From: Smittia aterrima
Lineage: Eukaryota > Arthropoda > Insecta > Diptera > Chironomidae
Reading direction: 5' to 3'
DNA length: 64,000 nt
Assembly: GCA_033063855.1 (NCBI GenBank)
Contig: CP093831.1
Coordinates: 6,634,001-6,698,000, forward strand
Shown here: positions 49,501 through 61,700 of the stretch, one piece after another
How positions within the stretch are numbered: position 1 is the stretch's first letter
How the letters are laid out: each line of letters starts with the position of its first letter
Notes under the pieces: model-generated
Databases searched by the model: none
Seen by the model: only the letters and a program-made list of their open reading frames with translations
Told to the model about the DNA's origin: nothing
Translations under genes and position numbers: made by a program

Positions 49501-52500
49501 CGCGTTCTCATGCACAATTAGTAGTAGTAGACATTGGCCCAGTTGTGAGCGAACATCTCCACGACCAAGTTTGTTATTAATGTTGAGAGTTCACACAAAT
49601 CTCGAGGCGTATCATTGTCCCTTGAGGGAGATTCGGGTTTGCGCTTTAATGTTCTTTTGAATAATAATCATTTCGCTTTTGAGCTTCTGAGAATTTCAGC
49701 CACTAATTAAAATCTCTTTAAGAAATGTTCTCAACTATCAGAATTTGTTTATTTTCTCCGACATTAATTCTAGGTTTCGAGGGGTCTCATGAACATCTTA
49801 TTCATCCATCCATCTACGCCGCGCTCGCTTAAGATTCAAAGGAAGTGAGAGAAGAAGAAAAAGGGTCGTCGAAAAAGACATGTTCCGGCACAACGAGCGC
49901 TAATAGATTTTTAATAACGATGAGAGTTTTTCTATCTAAACTCAAGCAGCTCTTGCATTCAGAAGTGTCATTCCTGTGAGGAAGTTGTCTTATTGCATCA
50001 ACAACTTTCGTTTTAAAAGAGATATCGACGAGAGACTTGTTTACATTTAATCTACGTTACATTCAAAATTTGCAATTCCTTTTGAAGTCCCCAGCCATCT
50101 CCCATCAAACCTCACATAAATTTTCATGATCGTAATCGCTAAAACGTACGAAAAAGCCTAAGTTGAATGTAGAGAACTTTTCGCTTTTGAGTTTTTGCTT
50201 TCCAAACGAGTACGTGGATCGTGCATAAATCTCTCATCTCCGACATATTGTGTGATTGTTTGCATCATCAACGGTTGGAAGGTAGAGAAGGTTTTTCAAT
50301 GTTTCACAAATGAAATACCGGAATTTGTTTTCTTCCTCTTCGTCCCACTCTTACGTCAACCACACGAGCTCCCTTGCTATGATATTGTGGCAAATTATTT
50401 ATTATTTTGGTGAAAATTCGCAGACACTTAATCCCCATTTTTTCTGTCTTGCTTTCTCCGGTTCACGTAGCGGATTATACAGCTCAGCCTTTGACTGCGT
50501 GCATGCAGACTTGGAATGGCTTTGCCCTTCCAAAGAACGGAGAAGTGGCGAAGGAAAAACTTGGCAAACGTTCAAAATGTCTACGAATGGAAATCGCTTG
50601 CATTAAAAATGTCGCTGTGAGTTATGCATTTCCTTTATGTTTCTTCGTCGTCGAGAGCTAGAGGGAGGCGCTTTCCCTCGACTCGACGTTTCCACTTCTT
50701 TTCGACATTTTTTTTTCATCTCCATGTGGTTTCTCATTTCGTCGGCCAGACTCTCGTCGAGTGTTTGCAGATATAAATTTCATATTCTATAAATAATTTA
50801 AGGGCTCATTGTGTAAACTTTAAGGAAACTCTCTTGGGGGGAGAGGATTCTTTATGATGACAAGTCATCATTTATTTTGTTTAATTTTAAAACTAAGTGA
50901 AGTAAAAAGTCTTAAAGTGAATTTACTTTATTTTCTCTAAGCTTAGTAACATTAGATGGTCGCCCTAATTTAACACACGCGACGTGAGACGCAAATCATT
51001 CATGACTTCATTTTCTGCAGTTTTCTGTACAAAGCGATCGCTTAATGTCACATGCCCTTTTAAAAATGGAATTTTCTAGTTCATTTATAAATAAAACGTC
51101 AGACATTGAGCCACATCAGTCGATCTTTCCATTTCCTCGAGGCATACTCTCAAATGTTGTTGATTAAGGTTTATGATGTGTTCGCATACTCAGCCAGACC
51201 TCAATTTTATACTCTTACCGTTCGGGAGCATGTTGTGGTGGCTCAAAAAAGAAATAATTTTTTATTATGCTCGTAATTACATTTCCCTTTTGCGATGCAT
51301 TTCACTGATCTGGATGAGAGGGAAATTTTAATATTTAACAGCGGATCCCATGATGAGGACGAGCGGAAATCGCATGAATCATAAATTAAGGCTTTCATTC
51401 CCCATACGATGAGCATAAATCCTTGCAATGGCTTCTGGCGACGGATTCAATTGCGAGACGAAATGTGCAAGGAAGGAAGATAGAATGACGCGACAAAGCA
51501 AAGCTGAGTGAAGTGCTATAGAAATTTATTAGTCGCATGGCCGAGGTTCTGTTAGTTCGGCGAATGTTTGACATTACAATTTTACACACGAGCTGTAGCC
51601 GGCAAACAGAGAAACTGATGGGCAAACGGCTGTTTGCCTCCAACGAACAAAGAGATTAATCTAGTAAATCATTCATTCTACAATGCTCTGTGTAGAGAGC
51701 GTGTGTGCGGGCGTTAGAACGTTGACGTTTCTAGACGGCTTGTGTAACGACTCTTCATGAAAAAAATTTCTTAATTCTTAATGATGATGAAATTTCCGCT
51801 TAATTATTAGAATTCTGACAGATTATCAGCGGATTAACAACAAACTCTTTTGTAAGAAAAAGTCATCGTAGCTGAAAGTTTAATTAAAATGATCCGACAA
51901 GAGTTCACCTCGCAAGAAGAAGTCAACAATTAGCGAGAAGTTCTCGCTAAGAAAGATTTCGACAGCTTTGCGCAACATGATGCGTTTTGGGGTTTGTTCT
52001 TATATCACGTCAATGCATTTCGTCGGATGTTTCACTTGATGATTGTGAGTTAAGCATCATTCTTTGTTAAGAACCAGAAAAAGGCGGGAGCGATAAATTA
52101 GATTGATAATTAAATTTTGTTTTAACGGCCATGCTTTCATGCTTGTAATTAAACAATGAAGCGAGCAGTTAATGGCCTCGTAAAGCTTTCTTCTTAGCCG
52201 GAAAAGAATCGAAGATTTCCGTGGCACAAAGTTTTCCCGATGTTAGCTGGAAGAATCATTAAAAAAAAGTTGTTTACTTTCACTTTACGATTTACACGCA
52301 CAAATTGGATTGAAGTCAATTTGACAGCGATTAATTTCTCGAGACGAGGTAAACTTTTATTTATGATTTGACAACAAGAAGTGAAAGTTAGGTCGAGGTT
52401 GATTTAATCACTGGATGTCATTAATAAGTTTGCATGTTTCGTGCTTAATTACTGTCAAATCTGGCATAACATCTTCTGCTTACAAAAAAAATTTGTTTCG

Positions 52501-52780
52501 CCAAATGAGCAAGCGAATAAATATTTTGATTGAACTTCCTCGCATCTCACAAATGAATCAATTCACATCACACGAATCATCAAGTTGCTTGTGGGCAACA
52601 ATGAAGCCATAATTCACATTAACTCTAGTTTAAATTTCATAATTACATAATGCAGACTCGAACAACGAACTCGAAGATCAAGAAAAACCAATAAAACCTT
52701 TTTGAAATGATTGTTGTGTGCTTTGATTATCGGTAGATGAATTATGAGAGGAGAATAGGAAAGAAATCAAATAAATTTGG

Positions 52781-55700
52781 ACTCTAGACTCGATCGAGTG
52801 TGGTTCCTATGAGAGAATAATTAACTCTAATTATAGGCAATCAGTTTTCTCTTTCAATATCGACTCTCATAAGCTGGCATTTCTAATGGACCTGGCGTAG
52901 CAGCTAATGGAGTTAGCCGCGCGGCGCTTAATGATCGAGGAAGACTCATTGGAAATTAACTTGTAATTTCATCCAGAATTAATTCAAATTTATTCATCAT
53001 CTTCCGGTCGCATTGGAATTGATCTTCATTCCCCAAAGCGTCAAGGGCAGCAAAAGAGAAAAAGGCAAAATCAAAATTTCCTTTCACGTATGGACCGTTT
53101 CGATCATCAATATTACGCGGCAGCTGCATGAGTTCCTAAGATTCACTCACTCTCTTTCCTCTGATGAATGATAAGGCAAAGGCTTCGAGTGTATAACTCA
53201 TAAGTGAATAACAATAAAACGAAGTATCTCGACCTCCGTACGTCTCGTGGACCTCGATCGATTGAACAGCCAACAGCAAAACAACGAGAACGAATTAAAT
53301 TTATTGTCCGAGATGCGATAAATTAATTTCTGCAACCAGGTTCTCATTTTTCACGTTCCGTTTTGCTTGATTTCGTTTCTTTCCTCCATGTTATCCACGC
53401 CGTCAAAAGACGAAACGAGCAAGAAATTGGCCGGTCAGCATCACCTGTTCTTTATTTATTAAAACAAAAACGTAGCGAGAGATAATTTCTTGTGCGAAAA
53501 GTGAAGCAGTTTCTTCTCCACTCCGAGATTTTATTGTGTATAAGCGATCTGATTCTCCTTTCGGCATCGCATTTCTTCTCGTAACTTCTTCTGGCTTCCA
53601 CGAGCAATCACAGAATATAATCAGTTTCGTTCTGAGAGAAGCCAGTTGTGTGTTGTGTAATTAATATCTGAACGAAGCAGAGCGATTGCTTTTAACTTGT
53701 TCTGCAATATTTCCAATCATAACAAAGCGGACGCGCTTACATCATTTTGAAATGGACCGTAATAAGCAGCGACTGCAGTGAACCGAGCTGGTTAAATTAC
53801 ACCAGAACGGAGTGAAAAGCGAAGCGAGAGAGAGATGCGAGAAACGTGTTTAACACTGAGGTCACGATATACAAACAAAAGCGGGATGCAGTCGGTCAGG
53901 TTTCGAGAGGATGCGCTCAAGCAATAAAGAAGATTACCGCCGATACTCGCCGCTGTTATCGATCAATTTGTAAGCGAAATAAATTCTTGAGATTTATCTT
54001 TTCGCTTGTCATGTGTAGAAATTTGTGCGGTTGCTAGATTGAATAGGCGAGGATGAGCATCAGCAGCTGCAAATCTCTGGACAAAGTGCTTTGGATATTT
54101 GCGGGAAGCTTCTAAAGAGATTAAGATTTAACAAATTGAAGCGATGATAAGCAAGCGACAGAAGCAAATTCCCTGATAATGATTAAATCGCTTTCATCGT
54201 TGAAGAGCTAACGGAAGACTAAAGAGCTTTGGTGGAACGAATGCATTTTTGAGTTCAATAAACTTTGCGAAAGAGCTAAATCTGTGATTTTTCAAGTTTA
54301 ATTCAAACGTGACCTGTTTTCTAATCTCAAAAATGTTTTCTTCTAATTGGTCCTTAAGACTTTCGTATAAACTTTGTTGTAAAACATTTTATTGTTTAAC
54401 AATAGTCCACTTGACTCTTCAAGTCTCGACTTCTATAAAAAGCCACATCCATGTCAAATGCTTTCTCTAGCTTGTAAACTAATTAGCACGTTTGAAGTGA
54501 AATAACTCTTGTTGCTTTTTCCCTTTGAGATGAAGATTTAACTATGAAAATATTTTTCCTTCTTAGAAATCTCACAAAATCATTCAAAAGTGAAATAAAT
54601 CGCGCTTTTCTTTCTTGACTTAATAACAAAGAAAAATATTTCAACAAGTCGGAAAGGAATTTCTCGACAAATTGAAGCATCATCATTGACTTTGAAGAGT
54701 GCAACGGAAGAGATTAACTTTTATTCGTTTCCTTGACGAGAAGGCGATTCGGGAAACAACCTGGCATTTCGAAATGAAGCAATTTACGCAAATTAATGGT
54801 TGAGAATCTATGAGACGATTATAGAAAATGACGCACGTTAGATCCGAACGAGTTGATACGAAACACAAAGGATTCCCCACGTTTCCTGGTTTGCTTTTTT
54901 GATTCGATGGCCTTTCCTTTAGTAAAACTTTTATTTGCTTTCCTCCTCTACCTTTTCATGCTTTCTTCTTCTGACTGCCCCACATTATAGCATGACTCGT
55001 ATTATGTTCGAAACTGCTTTCCTCGTCTCTCTCTTTTTCTCTCTCTCTCATCAACAACGGCTTCTGCAGTACTCGAAGAAGTATGTTAATCACTGCTTGA
55101 CAGAAAAACCCTCATTTCTCCATCATAAGCGACTTAACTCCGCATGTTCTAATAGACACGTACATACGAATAAATTGAATTTGCTTAACTAATGATTACG
55201 ATTCAAATCCCATTTCTTTCAATCGTCATTGTATCAAAGCTGGGGAGAGCTCATAAGTTAAGTCATTGATTCACGATGCGATATTGAATTATTTGATGTT
55301 GACGCCATTTATGTTTTGATGAAACCTTTCAACGAGTTAATCTGAAAAAACAGTTTCTACAAATATTTTTCCAATGACGAATCGTTTTGATAATTCCAAG
55401 GAAGTTCAAGAAGCTTAAAATCCAGCTTAGCATTGAAGGTATTTATAGATCAATAATGGAAGAGAATTGCGTGACCTAATTCACGAACGCATTCTTGCCT
55501 TACGAAGAATATTAAATCTCAGCAATTTGATGGGGAGACCTTTTTATTATGCCCACAAACGAGCGTAATTAATTCGTCAGGAGCAGTCGTAGTGTTTCAA
55601 ATCGAAGAAATTGTTTCGTATCAGTTAAGCAAATGCTAAAGTTTCACAATGAAAGGCAGGAAAGTTGTGAACGAGGTCTGTGAAATATTCATGAAAAACA

Positions 55701-58700
55701 ATTTGCAAAATTACTATTCCGAAGCCAGACTCGAGCCTGAGCGGCAAACAGCACATTCTGCCTTTAACTTCATCAATAATTACTTTGTTAATGATTTACA
55801 GCGCATTTTAAATTTTTATTTTGTTGCCACGTTCACTGTTCTCACATTAAAATATTCTGGAGTGATTTTCGAGCGTGGGGGCGAGCGACGATTTATTATT
55901 GAAAGCGTTTAAGTTCTCATGCCACTCGCAATAGCGATAAATACTGTTTCCCTTTGAAACTTCGGCTTTGCTTAATTGGAAGGAAAACGTTTCGTTCTTT
56001 TTTTAATCGCGATGTCGTGCATTGAGGACTTTACAGAGAAGATCACGCAGGAAAGATGCGATCAAGAGAAGAGAGAGAGATAGGCCAAGAAGACGAAAAT
56101 AGACAAGTCAACCCTCATTATCCGGCTGAATCCCTCGTGACATGTTTTTATAACTTTTCGTTGAGATTTCGTCTTTATTGCTGTTCAATCATTTCCGGTG
56201 GGAGTCATGCGGAAATAACGAAACGTCATGCCTACGGCTGTGGTGCGATACTCTTTCATTTAATCCTTTCCTTATTTGGAAGGTTTTAGAAATTCTCAAG
56301 TGACTCTACCTTGTTTAAGAGAAAAGAGAGTTTAATCGTTTCAAGTCGATCTCGAAGCACAAACTCTCGAGGTAAATTGCCGTTCTTGAAGAATTGTCCC
56401 AAATTGCCTCATTGACTGTGATTTCGTTTTTAGAAATCGTCTCTCATCCAACGAAGCATGTTCCGTTATCCGATATGATTGTAATTTTAGTGGAGAGGGA
56501 GAAAGACTTCCATTCCATTCAAAGCGATTGCAATCGTTCTTTTCAGTGGCTGTAGGGGTCGACATTAGCTCGATCGTATCAGTCAACTCAATAGCATTCA
56601 CTCATCTGATCGTTCAATCTCCATGAGGTCTTTCGATGTCTTTCATTCATCTCGAACTGGTTCTAAATAGAAAACTTCTTTTCCAGCTAATTTATGCATG
56701 GAAAGCCATTAATTTTATACTTTTGTGAGCTCATATTTTGTTGGATTCTAACCAGACAAACGCTTGAGATGGAATTCTAATTAATTTTAATGAACGAGAT
56801 TTCAAAGGCGATAAAAGCAAAAAAAAACTTTTCTGTTAGCTCTGAGTCGGTCATAAACCAAAATCCCACCGTGAGGTGCGCGCAAAAATATTTTTTATTG
56901 CAGATCGAGCGAAAAGAGGGAAACTAAATTAATTCATGACAAAACTGTCTTGATTGCCTGTTTGATATGCGAGCGTCTCTCGGTCAATCTCAAGCTGTTA
57001 GGGCTCGCTTTTTTATCGGTTCTCCTGATCGTTGACAAGTGTAAAAGAAGCCAAAATATGTAAATCGATACGTTGACAGTTTTAATTTTTCTTGATCGAC
57101 TTACCAAATCATCTCTCAACGCGACGATATCTGAAATGATACAAAGAAGAAACTCAATTAACTATGGAAATTTTGATAACTTTTATTAATATTATGAAGA
57201 AGGGTGACCATCACTTCAATGTGTCTCCTAAGGAATCATTTAACTAGCCACTCACTTCGCGTTATTTGTTTTTTCTTTTATCAAGTTAAGTGGTGAGCGA
57301 GTCTGGCAATAATAAACTGAATAAACCATCGACAGATGATGTGTCTCGAGATGATCCAAAGCTTCTCATAAATTTCTTATCATGACACAAGATGGTAAAA
57401 TGTTGCTTTTTATGGCTTGCAGTAAAAGAAGATGCTGCACGAGACTATAAAACGGTCGCATCTGAAGTTTGTCTATTTGATCATAAAGTTTGTTGCGAAC
57501 GGAGATAGAGAGAGTCTGTTCTGTGTTCATTCAGTTGTGGAATGTAGCAACATTTTATCTAATAGTTGAACATCGTCCTTGGACAAGTGAAAAGTGAAAC
57601 AATCATTACAATAGACCAACATAATTAGTTCCATTGAAAGTCATGCTTCACTTCCCGAACATTTCAAAAGACGAAGACAAATTTTACGGGGTGGATACGC
57701 GGCGGCTGTTGTCTTGTTCATTCTTCTTTCAACGCACAACTAATTTCAATTAATTATCTCTTATAGAGAAGTAATAATCTTTCAATGCCATGACAAGACC
57801 ATAAATCAGACGAGTTGAGTTGAAGCGAAAGAAGGAGATGAAATCACCGCCGTCTTGTGTTTCCGAAATGATAGTTTTATTAATGAACATCTTATCCCGA
57901 AAAAGGCTAATGATGATCGCCGTCACTAGCATTCAAAAGATCTTGAGTCGTTCAGAAGCCAAACGAAAATTGGATTACCAAATTGAATCCAAAGAGTCGC
58001 TTTTAACGACGAAAGTGAGAGCTCGACAGCGGCCGAAGCTATCTTGAAAGTGATTCTCAAAATTGGAAGTTGAAAAGATAAGCAAGTTGACAGACTGATG
58101 ATGTTACGATCGCACGGATCTCGCTGCCGGAACATTCCACAAAGAACGACGATTGACGAGATCGAATAAACTCTTAAATCATCCAGCAATTCATTTCAAA
58201 TTCTTCATGCTTCCGTAACGAACCGAGCCGATCTGTCGGCAGAATCTCATTTGAAGTGAAGTGTTCAACGCGCGGTTTTTTCACTTCTTGTCTTCTCTCA
58301 TTCATTTCGACACACAAAAGAAGTGAAAAATCATTTTCCTTCGTTCACGACTTCTGTCGGGGATTGATTTTCGATGCTGCTTTTTCGGGATCGCATCACA
58401 AGCAGAGAAAAAATATCTTGATGAACCGTGAAGATTCACCTCGACGTCTTTTAATGGAATGCTTGATTAGAGGCCTCTCTCTCGTCGGTTCCAGTAATCA
58501 CCGCACATTACTCGAAACAGTCTCACAAATTAATTAATTAATTATCTCGTTCATCTGCCAGTTTCACAGTTTTATGCTCTCCTTCGAATAACTTCTTTCC
58601 ATATTTGGATATTTCCAGTTGATTTGCTATAAACTTTTTCTGCATTTCATTTGCGAATCTCAAATGTCAATAATAACATTCGTCGGCAGAGGTTGTCTGA

Positions 58701-61700
58701 ATGCATAAGCTTCTCTCTCTCGTATGATATTAAACGATGATGTTTGTTGCTGCGAAATTAAAGCCCACACGAAAAAAAACATCAGGTTTCGACTCGCTTT
58801 ATTCATTTAACTTTACACAAGCCAGAGGAGAAAAGTTCGTGGAACAGTCAAAGCGTAATTTTCTGTTGCATAATTTCATCACTTAAGATTACTTTTTATT
58901 TGCATTTCGCCACGATTCAATTTGCGGAATTGCAATTCAAAAGTTGGTTTTTGGGTTGAAGGAAAAGCCACTTAAAAGTGAATAAGAACTGAAAGCGCAA
59001 AGTGCCTCAACTCCCTGGACTAATTAGTTTTATTGCCTTGAATAATAAAAAGCTTATGATTTAATTTCACAATTTGATTAAGAAACTGTTCTGTTGGTTT
59101 CTCGCTTTCTCGGAGTCAGCTTTCAACAGCTATCACAAATTCGCTTCTTACGTCAACAACTCGGCGGCCCTTCGAATGTTTTTTTCCAACTAAGTAATTT
59201 CGATGTTAATTCACGGCTGTTAATTTCGTTTCGTTCCAAGTTTTGTTGAAATCTCTTGGTTTTGTATTTATTGTCGCTTGAGTTTTGTGGCTTTAAAAAA
59301 ATAATCTGAGACCGTTATTTTTTTGCGCAACGAACTTGCATCTCTTTCAAGTTTTTCATAAGCAAACTCAACTAGCTACCAATTATATTCCCTCAACTCA
59401 AATTTCTAATTAAATTTTCAACAATCTCAAATAGCTTCTTGACGTCGTCTCTCTTACATTTCATTCAGTTCAAAGTCATCCATTTCACGTCCTACGGTAG
59501 GAGGATGCTCGAGTAAACACTTGCGATTGTAAAGGGTGCGAGAAGAAGAAATGCTTGACGGAAAGATGAATATTTATAAGAAAAGTGCTTGAAAGTGATG
59601 CTGATGAAAAATTTATGAATTTATTATTTCTCATTTGACTCCGTCTACACAAATGAAGGCGAAAGGCAATCAACATTCCATGACGAGCATTCATTTCTGT
59701 TCTGTTATGCCTTTTCGTCAGTGCTGCTTACGACTCAATTGATTTCGTCGTACTCGCTTCGATTGTTGCTTTATTACCGATCGACTCAGACTGATTTTAT
59801 GTCGGCTATGTCGTCATTTGATTGCTACAGATCGTCTAATTTTGATAGCGCGTAAGATCCCCGTCTTTATTATCTAAGTCTGCTGCCTCCCCGAACGTTC
59901 TCATGATTTTAAATGACTTTGATTCGATTTTTCTTTCCCGAAATCATTGAAATGTGTAAAGCGCAGGTAGAGAAGAATGAGAAGGAGAGTGAGATAGCGG
60001 GGAGAAAAGGTTCTTGCGGTCGAAGATTGCATCTGTTGGGTAATATAAACCTGATTCTTCGACAACAACAAGTTGAAATCTTAATCAAGAAGACGTTGGA
60101 ACGAGAAATAAGTAAAAATTGAAGAAAGAAAAAAAGTATCAACTTAAGAAGATTCACATTTTTAGGAGTTTCTCGTCTCGTTCGCGTGGCTCAGAGATCA
60201 TCATCTGCGTTTCTGATACAGCAGCGCTTAATCCAGCGTCTTTTTCCTTTGCGCAGCTCTTTTACTTCTTATTTAATTACGCAAATTCGCTTGAAGGCAG
60301 AAAGAGGCAATTTATATGTGGAGATGGAACACGAACGTATCGCAACATCCTGAGCTAAAAATCTGGCAGCTTGCAGTGAATGAGAATTGAGTTTATTCAT
60401 GACGGAAATCTTCAGGACACAACAGCAAAAAATGACGATAATGTGAGATGTTGTAAGAAGAGTACGAACGATTCTGTTGCTGCTACCCACACGGAAAGGC
60501 TGAACAGAATTTTATTTGAATGATTAGAAAGAGTTTCAGCAAGGATTGAATATTATAATCCGGTCAGCCCTCTATCGACACAACTTGCTCAAACTCTTTT
60601 TTTTTTGCTGCGCGCGTAAGAATCAACAGAGGAAAAAAACACCAATAAAGAATTTTATATTACGAATCGAGCAAACAACATAAAAAGATGACGAAGGCTT
60701 CGTCGTCTTCTGCTTATTATTGATATAAACCGAAAGCAACAAGAAGAAGGCGGTGAGATTACGAAAAGGAAACAAAGTGGAGAGAATAACAGCCTCGAGC
60801 ACACACATCAGATTCACCGCTTGAAATCTGGTTGATTTCTTATGTGTACTATGACATGCTCGCTTACACCGCCTGTTTCAAGCTTAACAGCTTCGGCTGT
60901 ATTCAAAGTCTTATGACACAACAATTGGGTCATACAAGAGGTCAGTTGATGAGCGCTGACCTTTTAGCAGCTCTTAATGTGCCACCCGTCGACACACTGT
61001 TTGTGAATCATCTTCAAACGCAATCGCTTCTACTCTCAATTGATTCATTAACGCGTGTCAGTCGATGTGAGAGGTTATCGTTGAAAATTTGTAAACGTTT
61101 AATGAACATTTTAATTGGCTGTATGATTACATCATCAAGAGAGTTATCTTGATCGTCAGAGCATATGTTCAATGTGTTGTTGAATGTTCTTACACTCTAA
61201 TAAAAGTTATTAAAGTCTTATGACGACAAGAATTTTGTCACTTTCTCGTGATTCGTAAGATAGAAGTCGTCAAGATGCTTCATGGAGGCGTTAATGGGGT
61301 CATTGAAACACTTGAGTACATCGAATAGCAGAGAAGCTCAAAACCAGAAAGAATTCTTATTCTCTACTGACTAACTGTAGCGAATGCCCCGCAACAAAAG
61401 CGAACGAAAAATATCGTAATTCAAAATTATAATAACCGGAATGTAATGACGCTCTTGCAGAATATAACTTCAAAGTGTTATTGTTAGATATTCCATTTCA
61501 GCTCCAGCAACAAAATTACCTTAATTTGCATCTTTGAGAGTGCGGTTTGATGTTTTTTCTTTTTCTCTTCTTTCGAGCAATTCTTAACAATCGTTTACTA
61601 GCAGAGCAAAACCCTCGATTAACGACATCAAAAAGTCGTCAAAGCAACTCATCCATCTTGCGAAAAAGGGGCGAAGAAGATTAACATTCAAATCATCTTT

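Larger units (their letters stand above)
40871..52780. other. Non-coding DNA, long gene-free interval
   Basis: No supported exons over about 12 kb. CT/GA tracts at 41966-41978 and 46586-46596. Open stretches of about 100-120 codons occur (for example 43780-44145 and 47050-47397) but have low-complexity, atypical composition and no family motifs. Confidence 0.4.

Noticed and set aside
60832..61152. 106-codon ORF
   Set aside because: No family resemblance, no convincing splice context and no neighbouring exon; consistent with chance in a 29-kb gene-free stretch.
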